Assembly (NCBI RefSeq): GCF_947507565.1 | Contig: NC_089185.1 | Coordinates: forward strand, 2,108,001 to 2,172,000 | DNA length: 64,000 nt | Direction of reading: 5' to 3' | From: Oscarella lobularis | Taxonomy: Eukaryota; Porifera; Homoscleromorpha; Homosclerophorida; Oscarellidae | In this document: in pieces, positions 1 through 10,403 of the stretch | How the letters are laid out: every line of letters starts with the position of its first letter | Position numbering within the stretch: the first letter of the stretch is position 1 | Notes under the pieces: model-generated | What the model was told of the DNA's origin: nothing | The model's input: the letters and a program-made list of their open reading frames with translations, nothing else | Database searches by the model: none | Made by a program: the position numbers and the translations under genes

Positions 1-1497
1 CCATAGACACGGGACAATTTGTGGGTAATGACATTAGAGTTACAATATTGAATAAGGACGGACAGACGGCGACGCCAATAGCAGAGAAAAATATTCTTCT
101 GCGCTCGCCCCTCAGCCCGTTCGACGACACGACCCACAGACTGAAGGAAATCCAGGGCCGACTGGCCCCAACGACCAAAGTGCTCGGCCACGATTGGGAT
201 GAATTTGGCAGTCGAACCGGCGGATCTTTGGCATGTGCGATATTTGGAGATCTTCTCCTCGCGAATTAAGGCGGCTGCTCCATCTTCGACAGCCGAGCGG
301 CGCGATGCTTCCGAGCTCCACGGGTGAGCGAGGGAAATGTCAAGATCGAAGCACTCCCCGGTACCGGAGCCAAAAGCGACGATGTCCGGACGGTTGTCAT
401 TGTTGACATATTCATATCTCGGCTCCATTTTGCAGACAAGGCCCGCATCACGGACGCAGTCGGCCCACCCCGAAACAACGCAGTTGTGAGCCCAAACTGG
501 ACCTGCCCCGAACTTGCAAGTGAGCAAGTGATAGCCGCTCCGGTCGATGTTTGCATTGCATTCGCAAGTGGAGACGCCCGCAGCAAAGGGAGAGGATCAC
601 CCAACCTCAAAGATGCCGCTAAGCGAAAATCGCAAGGTTTCAGTGCGAGCATCCATGAGGTGGGCAAAGCCTCCAACCAACGGCCAGCGAGTTTCCCTTG
701 GCAGGAGCGAAGACGAGAGATGTCGTGGTTGTCCAGCGCTAACGAAAAAACCGCTTTCATGCGAACTTCATCTACTTCGGACTTGAGGCGGTGTTGAAGC
801 TTGTCCTCCGGTGATAGTAGATCGCTGATACATTGAATCGGCGAATCCGAAGCTGAAGAACCCAAAAGCTTCCGGTAGCTGGACAACGCGCATTGTAGGG
901 CAATCGAGACATACGACCCTGGCAGCAAGATAGCATCCGTTTGTAACATGGGGAACCGATCCGGAAGTGATTGCAAGGTATGGCTCCAGCCAGCCAGAAA
1001 GGAGGCATCTACGATAGACGATAGTAATGGGACACCAAACCCCCCCAAACGGATGGGAATGGTCGCCTGTTGCCATTGAGCGAGCGAAAGATGGTTGAGG
1101 ATGAGGGACGACATGAAGGTCGATTTCGTCATATCATCATGCAGTGATGCAGCTCGAGAGAGCAACTCCGATGGAATGGTTCTACCGAGATGGTTCAAAT
1201 TCGTTGCATGACAATGCCGCAGAAGGAGCAACGCGCATTGAGGGTCTTCCAAAACCGAAATCTTGTCGCAAAGCTCTTTCCCTTTTGAAGCCAATTTCAA
1301 ACAACTGTCAGAGACGAAGTCGTCCGAACCAATTGGCGATCCCAAAATTATCGTGCCGTCGGAGCGACAAGGCAGCTGTTGCGATTCCGATGTAAACGTC
1401 GTCTTGCGCGAGAAGATTTCGCACTTGTGATCGGCTACGATAAGGTGAAGGTCGGCAAATGAGGACTTTAGCTGATCAAACGCTTTCAAAGATGACG

Positions 1498-1500
<3 letters not shown>
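1..1500 (-). pseudogene. RLE-type non-LTR retrotransposon, copy 1 (5'-truncated, runs off window)
   Basis: This is the C-terminal half of a single-ORF non-LTR retrotransposon protein, near-identical to copy 2 at 1748-4953. It starts abruptly within the RT domain, just after the catalytic YLDD region, at a (GA)n tract (1501-1540), and continues past base 1. The frame is open to about 594. There a one-base loss relative to copy 2 (around 2397) shifts it, so the CCHC finger and the endonuclease motif lie in another frame. Relative to copy 2 there are also two in-frame 3-bp differences, near 470 and 760. In this family the C-terminus is a PD-(D/E)XK restriction-like endonuclease that nicks the target for target-primed reverse transcription. 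The copy is dead because it is 5'-truncated and frameshifted. Its C tract at 1040-1046 has 7 bases against 15 in copy 2, which shows the ancestral frame there. Confidence 0.85.

Positions 1501-1540
<40 letters not shown>
1501..1540. repeat. (GA)20 microsatellite at the 5' truncation of copy 1
   Basis: A perfect GA dinucleotide run separates the truncated end of copy 1 from a short 3'-UTR-like fragment. On the retrotransposon sense strand it reads (TC)n directly after AATAAATCTC, so it is both the terminal tail of the neighbouring fragment and the probable insertion target. Confidence 0.95.
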
Positions 1541-1544
<4 letters not shown>

Positions 1545-1618
1545 TTTAAATATAAAATGCACAAGACAGGCCATAGGCTAGGACAAATGTCAACAGTAGT
1601 AAAGATAGCTAGACTAAC

Positions 1619-1624
<6 letters not shown>
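1541..1624 (-). mobile_element. 84-bp 3'-terminal fragment of the same retrotransposon family
   Basis: This stretch aligns with the 3' UTR of copy 2 at 1663-1747. Both carry a tttatt block beside the GA run, a shared gtcaacarcagtaaarrtagct core and an acgcg end. It lies between two GA runs and is best read as a third, extremely 5'-truncated copy. On the sense strand it ends AATAAA followed by (TC)n. Confidence 0.7.

Positions 1625-1662
<38 letters not shown>
1625..1662. repeat. (GA)19 microsatellite at the 3' end of copy 2
   Basis: A perfect GA run that immediately follows, in sense orientation, the AATAAA of copy 2's 3' UTR. Confidence 0.95.
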
Positions 1663-1666
<4 letters not shown>

Positions 1667-1747
1667 TTAGAAGGACTCATGGAGCATGCTATGCGCGAGG
1701 ACTATAAAGTCAACAACAGTAAAAGTAGCTAAACATACGCGATCAAA
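1663..1747 (-). other. 3' UTR of retrotransposon copy 2
   Basis: About 85 bases lie between the stop codon and the (TC)n tail on the sense strand. They end in AATAAA immediately before the dinucleotide run. The same organisation is seen in the 1541-1624 fragment, so the element terminus is AATAAATCTC(TC)n rather than poly(A). Confidence 0.7.
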
Positions 1748-4700
1748 TTAGCGGACGTGAGCCTGGCGCTCACGATCCGAAACAAGGTTGGGGCGGGAAG
1801 TAGGACCACAGACACGGGACAATTTGTGGGTAATGACATTAGAGTTACAATATTGAATAAGGACGGACAGACGGCGACGCCAATAGCAGAGAAAAATATT
1901 CTTCTGCGCTCGCCCTTCAGCCCGTTCGACGACACGACACACAGACTGAAGGAAATCCAGGGCCGACTGGCCCCAACGACCAAAGTGCTCGGCCACGATT
2001 GGGATGAATTTGGCAGTCGAACCGGCGGATCTTTGGCATGTGCGATATTTGGAGATCTTCTCCTCGCGAATTAAGGCGGCTGCTCCATCTTCGACAGCCG
2101 AGCGGCGCGATGCTTCCGAGCTCCACGGGTGAGCGAGGGAAATGTCAAGATCGAAGCACTCCCCGGTACCGGAGCCAAAAGCAACGATGTCCGGACGGTT
2201 GTCATTGTTGACATATTCATATCTCGGCTCCACTTTGCAGACAAGGCCCGCATCACGGACGCAGTCGGCCCACCCCGAAACGCAATTGTGGGCCCAAACT
2301 GGACCTCCCCCGAACTTGCAAGTGAGCAAGTGATAGCCGCTCCGGTCGATGTTTGCATTGCATTCGCAAGTGAAGACGCCCGCAGCGAAGGGAAGAGGAT
2401 CACCCAACCTCAAAGATGCCGCTAAGCGAAAATCGCAAGGTTTCAGTGCGAGCATCCATGAGGTGGGCAAAGCCTCCAACCAACGGCCAGCGAGTTTCCC
2501 TTGGCAGGAGCGAAGACGAGAGAGGTCGTGGTTGTCCAACGCTAACGAAAAAACCGCTTTACGAACTTCATCTACTTCGGACTTGAGGCGATGTTGAAGC
2601 TTGTCCTCCGGTGATGGTAGATCGCTGATACATTGAATCGGCGAATCCGAAGCTGAAGAACCCAAAAGCTTCCGGTAGCTGGACAACGCGCATTGTAGGG
2701 CGATTGAGACATACGACCCTGGCAGCAAGATAGCATCCGTTTGTAACATGGGGAACCGATCCGGAAGTGATTGCAGGGTATGGCTCCAGCCAGCCAGAAA
2801 GGAGGCATCTACGACAGACGATAATAACGGGACACCAAACCCCCCCCCCCCCCCAAACGGATGGGAAGGGTCGCCTGTTGCCATTGAGCGTGCGAAAGAT
2901 GGTTGAGGATGAGGGACGACAATGTGAAGGTCGATTTCGTCATATCATCATGCAGTGATGCAGCTCGAGAGAGCAACTCCGATGGAATGGTCCTACCGAG
3001 ATGGTTCAAATTCGTTGCATGACAATGCCGCAGAAGGAGCAACGCGCATTGAGGGTCCTCCAAAGCCGAAATCTTGTCGCAAAGCTCTTTCCCTCTTGAA
3101 GCCAATTTCAAACAACTGTCAGAGACGAAGTCTTCCGAACCAATTGGCGATCCCAAAATTATCGTGCCGTCGGAGCGACAAGGCAGCTGTTGCGATTCCG
3201 ATGTAAATGTCGTCTTGCGCGAAAAGATTTCGCACTTGTGATCGGCCACGATAAGGTGAAGGTCGGCAAATGAGGACTTTAGCTGATCAAACGCTTTCAA
3301 AGATGACGATTCAGGACCGATGATGAAAACATCGTCAAGATATGCCAGGACAACGACGTCGGGATGGCTCTGCTGGAGGCGTGAGATTGAGTCATGTATT
3401 CCGACGGCAAACAGAACAGGTCCCAACGGATCACCTTGGTGAACGCCTTCCTCAGATGAAAGAATAATCCGGCCAGAATCCGAGGCAAAAACCAGAGAGC
3501 CGCAATGACCATACATTTGCTGGAAATGCGGAGTTATAGATGGAAAGTGCGACGCCAGGCGATCCGCAACAGCACGGCGACTGATCGAGTTAAAAGCATT
3601 CTTGACGTCAGTTTTCAAGACGACCCAATCAGCGTTCTGGTCGAGAAGAAGCTGGATGTGATGAATTAAAAGCTCCGATCCGCCGGCCGTTGAAACTCCA
3701 TGTTGTATAGGCGAAAAGTAGTCGGAGAAGTGATCCCTCATTCTGAGGCAGATTGCCTTTGCAGCGACGCGGCGGAGTGCCTCTCCAACAGCTATTGGAC
3801 GCACATCACCATTGCTCTTAGGGAGAGCTATGAGGCGCGATGACGACAAAGCCCGGGAGGCAAATTCCGGAGTTCGACCAGCAGCAATGAGCGAGAGAAC
3901 CTCGATAAGGAGATTTCCCGTGACCACACCCGAAAGTAACATTTTCAAATGCTCGAAACGCCACCCCGAGCAACCTGCACTCGAACCACGAGGAGAGCGC
4001 TGGAGCGCATTTACAATGATATCACGAGGCAACTCGACGGAGTCGAAAGAAGCCCTGTCAAAGTTCTCAAATTCGCCATCAGAGGAATAGCTCAGGGGGT
4101 GCTTTGATCTTAGGCGCTGAATTGTATCCTCATTTGCATCTGCGATACCACAGCTTGTCAAAGCGCGGGCGGCGCGAGACAGCTCGCCACAACGGCAGAG
4201 ACGAAGGGCAGCCTTTCTCCTGAGCTGATCGTCGGGGCAGCGGCGAGGGCTTTTCGGGCTGGTGTAATAAATGAGCTCTCCCCAGCGATACGACACGAAA
4301 TCGTTGTACGCCTGACGGACGGATGAACGGCAAGAGCGACGTGAAAGAATCATCCGCGGCAACAAAAACAAAAGTTTCCATGCATTCTCGTCAGACGGGT
4401 CGACGGAGATCTTTTTTAGCGGAATCTCGGCGCAATCGCGATAAACAGCCTGAAACCTTGACGGTATATCTTGGACTGTTGAAGCGACAGGTAGTCCCAA
4501 TATATCGTTGAGAGAAAGCGTAGACACAAAATGCCAAGCGCGATCTTGCGGTGAAAGCGGCGAGATAGATGAAACTGACTGGGTGAAATGGGGATTGTGG
4601 TGGGAGTTGTCGTCGGTAATTTGATGCGACGTGGACGTGGCGATGGTAACTTGTTGCGAGGCGGGGGTAGCACCAGGCGATGGTATGACCGAATCCACGG

Positions 4701-4953
4701 CAACGACAGCCCCCACGGCCGCACTCGCACACGACTGACGCGTGGCATGACATTTCGGAGTGTGGGAAATCAGACGGCTGTACCAATGTAAGCATCGGGG
4801 ACACTGAGAAAGTCGAAATCGCTCAATCCAAGAGCGAGGCCAATCCTCGGCCCGGTGAACCTTCCGAAAGTGATCGAACAATCTCCCCGAGTTACTTTTG
4901 AAGCCGCAGCCAGCAGCGACGCACAAAATATCGTCTCCCGACTGCCCCGACAT
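1748..4953 (-). pseudogene. RLE-type non-LTR retrotransposon ORF, copy 2 (full length, one frameshift)
   Basis: This encodes the only protein of the element, which reverse-transcribes its RNA at a nicked target. The N-terminus has a C2H2 finger (C-x4-C ... H-x4-H, residues about 11-34) and a second C2HC-like finger (CPRC...CH, about 52-68), typical of R2-group elements. The central RT domain has LPKSNGDVRPIAVGE, a catalytic D in LKTDVKNAFN, HQGDPLGP and AYLDD (3322-3346). The C-terminal part has a CxC...H...C finger (2324-2386), RPDIVAFG (2172-2200) and FDLDIS, the PD-D core of a restriction-like endonuclease. The frame from 4953 is lost at a 15-C tract (2840-2854; 7 C in copy 1) and resumes in another frame to the stop at 1748. 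The zinc fingers plus RLE place it near the R2/NeSL group; the exact clade is unresolved. The tract length may be biological or an assembly error. Confidence 0.88.
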
Positions 4954-5117
4954 GAGAAAGCAAATCTTTCACCAAAGTGCGCCGAGAAAACAGCGCCGGC
5001 GACGAGCAGGTGAGAGTTAGACACCTCTTGCGGCAAAGCCGATCACGCCGAGAACGAGTTTTCGCTGAGAAACGACTCTTTTCACGGAGAGAAATTTGAA
5101 CCAACCGCTATATCCGG

Positions 5118-5137
5118 GAGAGAGAGAGAGAGAGAGA
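5118..5137. repeat. (GA)10 at the 5' flank of retrotransposon copy 2
   Basis: A 20-bp GA run lies 165 bp upstream, in sense orientation, of the copy 2 start codon. It is the presumed 5' junction, so the full element occupies 1663-5117 between two GA tracts. The next 200 bp (5138-5335) show no recognisable gene. Confidence 0.8.
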
Positions 5138-5335
5138 TGTTTACAAAATATAATGTTGGCTAACCCGTGTGCGATACAGAAAAGTTGATCGCGCAAGAGT
5201 CGCCATATTGCTTGCACCGCTCACGTGAAAAGGTCCCGAAACGGTCGGAAGGCCTGAGGATGACGTTACATATAGACTGTCGGCTGCCTCAGAATGGAAC
5301 GCCAAAGGGGACAAAAGTATAAATAAAGAAGCACC

Positions 5336-5655
5336 GACATATATATATAAAGTGGAACATATATAAAAATATACAGTATATGTAAGGAAAGCGTCTCATA
5401 TATATTTAGTTGCCTACGTATATATATATAAAGTGAGATATTCATATATAAAGTGTGAGAGACTCATATATATATATAAGTCAACGGTCGCATATATATA
5501 AAGTCTGAGGGTCTCATATATATAAAAGTCAACGGTCGTATGTATATATATATATATATATAAAGTATGTATAAAAAAGTCTGAGGGACTTATACATGTA
5601 TATATATATAAAGTCAACGGTCGTATATATATATAAGTCAGAGGGACTCATATAC
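5336..5655. repeat. AT-rich tandem array, (TA)n plus AAGTCAACGGTCG / AAGTCTGAGG units
   Basis: Alternating tatatata blocks are separated by two recurring words, aagtcaacggtcg and aagtctgagggactca, at irregular spacing of about 30-50 bp. The repeats create spurious reading frames on both strands and no coding capacity is inferred. The Tc1 element begins at a TA inside this array. Confidence 0.85.
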
Positions 5656-6400
5656 AGTACCGGTCAAAAGTATTAGGCCACCCTCTATAAAATCGATATT
5701 TAGTATTCTTCCAAACGCTCTTTGCTTATAGCGCTAAAACGGCTAATAATAACAACCAACGAGTTAGTTCTACTTTTCAGAGTTAATATCGCGTGTGACC
5801 GCCTTTGGCTTTAACAACGGCAGCAACTCTTTCGGGCATGTTGCCAACAAGCCGGTTTGTGACGTCTACCGATATCTGTCCCCAAGCCTGATAAACCGCT
5901 TCTTCTAACTCTCTGACGTTTTTTTGGTGAAAAGCTACTTAGTTTCGCTTTTAATATCCGCCACAAATTTTCGATGGGGTTTTGGTCGGGCGACTGGGCT
6001 GGCCATGGCATGAGATCAACAGCTGATCTGTGGATCATTGCGAAGGTTGATGTAGCTGTGTGGCAGGGAGCGCCGTCCTGCTGAAAAGTAAAGATTTGGC
6101 CGATGAGTTTTCTGCCATCTGGCTGTAGATATTCGCGCAGGAGGGCTTGGTACCGTTCGGCGTTGAGTCTATCGGTGATAACTTTGATAGACCCAACGCC
6201 AGAGGCGGCCATTGTTCCCCAAATCATGATCTTCCCACCCCAAATTTGACGGTCGGAACCACGCAGTCCGACAAAAATCGCTCCCCTGGTCGCCTTCTGA
6301 CAAACTGTCATAATCATAAATTTTGTTTTTTTTCTTAGCCAAATAATCCCCGTTGGAAAGATTTTGGACGAATTTATAGAATTGCTGTTCGTATCTTATA
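5654..6400 (-). mobile_element. Tc1-type DNA transposon, 3' part only
   Basis: One terminal inverted repeat is present from 5656, starting CAGTACCGGTCAAAAGTATT directly after a TA dinucleotide. This is the classic Tc1 terminus and target. No matching inverted copy was found to the right, so the transposon is truncated upstream of the catalytic core, near 6400, before the gypsy-like element. Confidence 0.75.
5783..6400 (-). pseudogene. Tc1-like DD34E transposase fragment
   Basis: This is the cut-and-paste transposase catalytic domain (DDE_3). IWGTM, QQDGAPCHT and SPDQNPIENLW are visible, with exactly 34 residues between the second Asp and the Glu. A run of seven T (5919-5925) coincides with a frame change; beyond it the genuine C-terminus (NVRELEEAVYQAW ... 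GGHTRY, stop at 5783) resumes in another frame. Upstream of about 6320, a decayed LFG*EKKQNL-like stretch sits where the family has FSDEKKF, which suggests that the first catalytic Asp has become a stop codon. The N-terminal DNA-binding domain is missing. The gene is non-functional. Confidence 0.8.
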
Positions 6401-6536
6401 TATAAACTGTATTGCGGCCGTCACTCATGATTCGAAATCTTTTGTCTCCTAATCGGAACTTCGAGTAGTATTGGCCTAGTATGAAGAATGGGATCGCCAA
6501 CTCGACGACGAAATTTGGCGACAGCCCAGCAGACAC

Positions 6537-6741
6537 TGTTTAAGACGCCGCGTGTAGTGACTCCAGATAGCGTGCGTTGGATGTGATGCCCTCCCCATTA
6601 TATATGTGAGTGCATGTCAGAGAAAAGATCAGTCTCCGATTGGTGAACCCCTGGTCAGCTAATGGTATCCTAACCTGCGTGTCCACTGCCGCGGTGTTGT
6701 GCGTAAAGATAGTGTGTGTATGAGAACCCCGGTGCGTAACA
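6537..6741 (+). repeat. Candidate 5' LTR of the gypsy-like element
   Basis: This stretch starts TGTT and ends AACA, two bases before a TGG-initiated primer-binding-like sequence and about 500 bp upstream of a gag reading frame. No second LTR lies in the window, so both ends are inferred from the TG...CA rule and position only. Confidence 0.35.
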
Positions 6742-6743
6742 AG

Positions 6744-6759
6744 TGGTGGAGAATCCGGG
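6744..6759 (+). promoter_or_regulatory. Candidate tRNA primer-binding site
   Basis: TGGTGGAGAATCCGGG begins with the TGG complementary to a tRNA CCA end, 2 bp after the presumed LTR. The matching tRNA was not identified. The following leader (6760-7245) contains a duplicated cgggacgtctgg motif and no gene. Confidence 0.35.
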
Positions 6760-7245
6760 TAAAGGCATACAGCTCGAGGCCTGGTACCATCTCAACATGC
6801 CTTAGAAAAAGAGTGTGCGCACCGGTACCGGAGTGAAAGTAAAAATCCCGTCGGGACGTCTGGTCGACGAAATATCCCTTCGGGACGTCTGGCCAACGTC
6901 GTACGTGCCGGGATCGCTCGAATGACTGAGGACGGCCCGTGTCGAGGACACCGTAGCGGATCCGGTGGGAGTTCGATCCTCCCTATATGGCAGTCAGAGT
7001 AGAAGACCCTCCACTATCAGAGGGTGTGTGAAAAGAATTTGTTTGTCCGACTCTGGGCAGGTGCTAAAAGCTGTCTACGTGGGGTTCACACGCGAATGGG
7101 AGAAGCTGTGTCTGGTAGGCGGAGACCGAAGACAAAGGGGACCAGATAAGATGGACGTCTTTGTGGTCTAGAGAGTCCATAACACGCGTCTGCCTAAGGC
7201 ACTAGGTTCATTCGAGGACGAGAAGTTACTTGAGAAGGACGACTT

Positions 7246-7292
7246 ATGAGGCAAAGGAGACAACGGTCTGCAGCCATCCCGCCGCCTGGGGG

Positions 7293-7325
<33 letters not shown>

Positions 7326-8280
7326 ACAACAGCCACCACCACCGCCACAGCCACAGCCACAGCAGCAGCCACAGCAGCAACAACAGCTACTCCCGCAACC
7401 AGCACGACCCTCGGCTATACATCGGGAGATTAAAACGTTCTACGGAGGCGCCGCTGACGAGGTAGAATTGTGGTTTTTGCATCTAGAACATTTAGCGGCA
7501 CTCCTGCGATGGGATAAAAAGACGAAACTACGTGAGGCCATTGCAGCGTTGGGCTCCGGAGTGAGGCGCGAATACGCGGCGTTTGAGGCAATAACGCGAC
7601 CAGCACGCGTCGGTTGGGCGGAGTTCGAGCGACACATGAGGACGACTTACGGACCGAAGCGACCCGTCAGCTTCTGGACAAAACGTATGATGAACATCAA
7701 GCAGGCGGCGCAAGAGGTTACTCGCTTCCGACTCATGTCGACGAGTCTCGTTCAAGCCGAACAAGTTCCAGCAAACGACGGGCATGTTTCTCAGCGCATG
7801 CTGGTTGTGTGGTTCAAGCATGGAATGCGAGCGGAGTTTCAACCCGACACGATACGCGAGGATCCAATTACCCTAACCGATGCGTACCGGGCCGAGGCCA
7901 TCTGGAGAGCCGTTCTCAAGAGACAGCACCCGCTGGGGGAGGTTTACGTCTCCCATCCCACAGCGATAGCCAAGAACGACGGGAGACCAGAAGGACGGAT
8001 GAAGAGACTAATCAACCTGGAATGGCGGCGCAGCTCAAGCAACTCGCTGCCGAAGTACAGCGACTTTCCCAAATCGTACAGGAAAGCAAGCGACTGTCTT
8101 TGGCAACGAGGGAAGTGCAGCAAAGTCTTTCGAAGAGGTGGCGACGTGATGACACCCCTTTTCAATGGCAACGCCCTACGGAACTGTCGGGCTTACTTCC
8201 CAGGGAATTGCAGAAACTGTGGGCGATGGGACCACAAACCCTCGCCAAAACAATCCGGCCTGGAGTTAATGCCGTGTAGG
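7246..8280 (+). pseudogene. Ty3/gypsy-like Gag, frameshifted, pol absent
   Basis: This is a retrotransposon capsid protein that would package element RNA. After a short basic N-terminus comes a Gln/Pro tract (CAR repeats 7293-7390), then a retrotrans_gag-type domain (IKTFYGGAADEVELWFLHLE ... about residues 62-225). Around 7980-8020 the likely frame moves to another one carrying a heptad-rich LKQLAAEVQRLSQIVQ helix. It returns near 8195 to show CRNCGRWDH, a zinc knuckle lacking its last Cys. No protease, RT or integrase follows, since the pogo remnant begins by 8390. The start was chosen at the ATG before the Gln tract; one further upstream is possible. Confidence 0.65.
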
Positions 8281-8390
8281 CTAAGAATGACAATCCTTTT
8301 GCTGAATTTGGCCGCTCTTACTTACCAACGTATCCCGTGCTCAAGCTTCAGTTTTGGCAACAGGCCCTTCTCCGTTTTTCATTTCTTGCT

Positions 8391-8990
8391 TTATGCTCTT
8401 GCCCTCTTCCACTCGCTAGTGTTATTCATATCCATGCTCCGGAAAGCTGCCAACGAATGCTTTCCACCTGGCGTCTTTACGACCTCCAGTACGCGAGCAA
8501 AAGCTTTTGAGCACAGACATGGTGTTCTGCGATATGTGGCAGCGAAATGAGTCCCAGACGAGGAGTCTTGGACCGAATGACACAGAGCCAATAACGCGGC
8601 GCAAAAAGTCTTCGGTGAGGAAATTGTCCATCGAAACTTTTCCCGCCCATGACAAAAAAAGACTTTCAAATAACTTTTTGGCAATTGCTGAAATACGTCT
8701 CTTGCGATTGATGAGTACATACTGTTTGCACTTACTGCCATGCGCCTCCGCGCAGAGCATCACTGTAATGCGCACCTTTTCGTGCCCAAGCGTCGGAAAC
8801 CTGACATCTTTGGCACCACTTGTCTCAATGCATCTATTTGCCGATACGCTCGAGCCAGACGGACGTTTCGTCACAATAAAAGATGTTTCCTCATTCGTAT
8901 TTCATTTCCTCGCGCAGCTTTCTTACAAACATGATAAAGCTGACAATTTTTTCAATCGAGTCAGAAGGAGGACGCTGGCAGGTTGTCGCA
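8391..8990 (-). pseudogene. pogo/Tigger-type (DDE_1) transposase remnant
   Basis: This is a cut-and-paste transposase related to CENP-B/jerky. Read on minus, the linker DSIEKIVSFIMFVRKLR is followed by a DETSVWL block (first catalytic Asp), FPTLGHEKVRITVMLCA, then LLVWDSFRCHIS (second Asp), and in another frame a decayed PGG...MDMNN block where the third Asp lies. At least two frameshifts separate these blocks. The N-terminal HTH domains are not clear and no TIRs were found. Confidence 0.7.
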
Positions 8991-9475
8991 GTGGCACGCA
9001 AAGTCAAATTTGGAGGGTGTATGTCACCCCTGATCGATCGTGACATAAACCGAAAACGCGTCCTTGATAGCAGACGCATGATCCGAAAATTTGAACGATC
9101 TTTTCCATCGATGCGAAAATGTTTTCGAGCAGATTCGGCAAAGAAAAGCAAGGGATTTGCGGTGGTAGTCCAATGCAGACATTTAAATCTGAACGCGTGC
9201 AAGAAGAAAACCCGTATGTGGAGGCATTCGTGGTGCAGAGCTTGATCTCTGGTGGAGCGGGCTATAAAATGAGGGGGATCCTTCTTGATCCTTCTTGATC
9301 CTTCTTGAGCTTCGGCGGCCGAAGGGTAGCGGCGGCGGATGGGGAAGCGTCGACGTCGTCTGGCTTGAAAAAAGGAATCGCTTCCGGCTTCATTTCGTTC
9401 CTCGCTGCTTTCACGCACATCATGACCACCTAATGACGACTTAGTATTTAATTTTCTAAGGTCTTTCTCACTTAC

Positions 9476-9643
9476 CAGGACCCATGTCGGCTGCTTTAGC
9501 CCGATCCTCACATTTTCTTTCGCAGCTTCTAATATAATGCCACGGTTGCCTTTTTTCCTCACCTTTGCGTCATCGATTGCCGAGATATATCTGAAGAAAG
9601 CCTCGAGCTCCGTCTTCTGCAAATCAAAAACGTTGATGCTCAT
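9476..9643 (-). other. Candidate coding exon with a strong splice donor
   Basis: An open frame beginning MSINVFDLQKTELEAFF runs 56 codons to CTG|GTAAGTGAG, a near-perfect 5' splice site with GT at 9475-9474. The product is unrecognised. Downstream sequence on the same strand (9270-9310) holds three ccttcttgat direct repeats. The exon may belong to a host gene interrupted by the pogo insertion. Confidence 0.3.
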
Positions 9644-10394
9644 TGCTCGACCTCTGGCTTCTTTTTCTTCTTAAAATGTAGGCTTTTTGCCAACGTTGGT
9701 GTCAGCGAGAATTGTAGGAGAACTAGCGAACGGCTGCAATAATGGTCAGAGTTTCGATAGGAGTTCCGGCGCTATCGATAGTTTAGCTGTGCGATTGCAG
9801 GTAGTCTATTGGCTAAAGAGTGTGTCTGTACAGCAGTACAAAAAAGGAACCAAAATCGCTGTTTTCGTTACAAAACGGTGAGCTTTTTAGTCGAAACAGA
9901 AGAGCGGCATCCGGAAAATGTCTACGGCACATTTTCACTGTTCGATGCTACTGCGATTCCGGCGTGCGGTTTGGTGTACAATGCGTTTTAACCTGTTCTT
10001 CCTGGGAGCAATTCTTTCCGATGTTCTCTTTTCTTAATGTACCTGAAGAACGCCTTTAAAGATTGAACGTATCATCCGTCAACTAATCGAGGAAAGAAAT
10101 CTCAGTGAAAGAAAATTTTTGTCGTGTTGTAATACCAGCTAGGCATAGGATTTGACTTTCCCGATGTTACGTTATGGGCTGCCCAACACATTTGAACAAT
10201 ATGCACAGCAATACGGAGCGTCGTGGCAAAGCGGTAATGGCGAAGATCAATACGGAGCGTCGTGACGAAGCGGCGGAGAATACGTTGGCGAATCGTCGCG
10301 CCGAAGCCACGAAAATCGATTAACAGTTGGCGATTCGACGAAGCGGCGGAGATCAAGGAAAGCCGTCAACTTAGAGCGGATATGGAGTCGGCGT
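9644..10394. other. No recognisable gene; ~45-bp diverged direct repeats
   Basis: Only short frames are present. Between 10215 and 10345 the motifs caatacggagcgtcgtg and gaagcggcggaga recur two or three times in a degenerate tandem arrangement. Nothing else is recognised. Confidence 0.5.
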
Positions 10395-10403
10395 CGCTGG
10401 AGG
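10395..10403. repeat. 9-bp target site duplication, left
   Basis: CGCTGGAGG, identical to 10975-10983. Confidence 0.85.

Noticed and set aside
5414-5617. 67-aa Tyr/Ile-rich frame in the AT repeat array
   Set aside because: It is produced by (TA)n repeats; no composition or homology supports coding.
6965-6995. tRNA-like T-arm (gggag-ttcgatc-ctccc)
   Set aside because: No matching acceptor stem or A box was found upstream; it lies in the retrotransposon leader.
7168-7383. Poly-Leu minus frame with a signal-peptide look
   Set aside because: It is the antisense of the CAG/CAA tract of gag.
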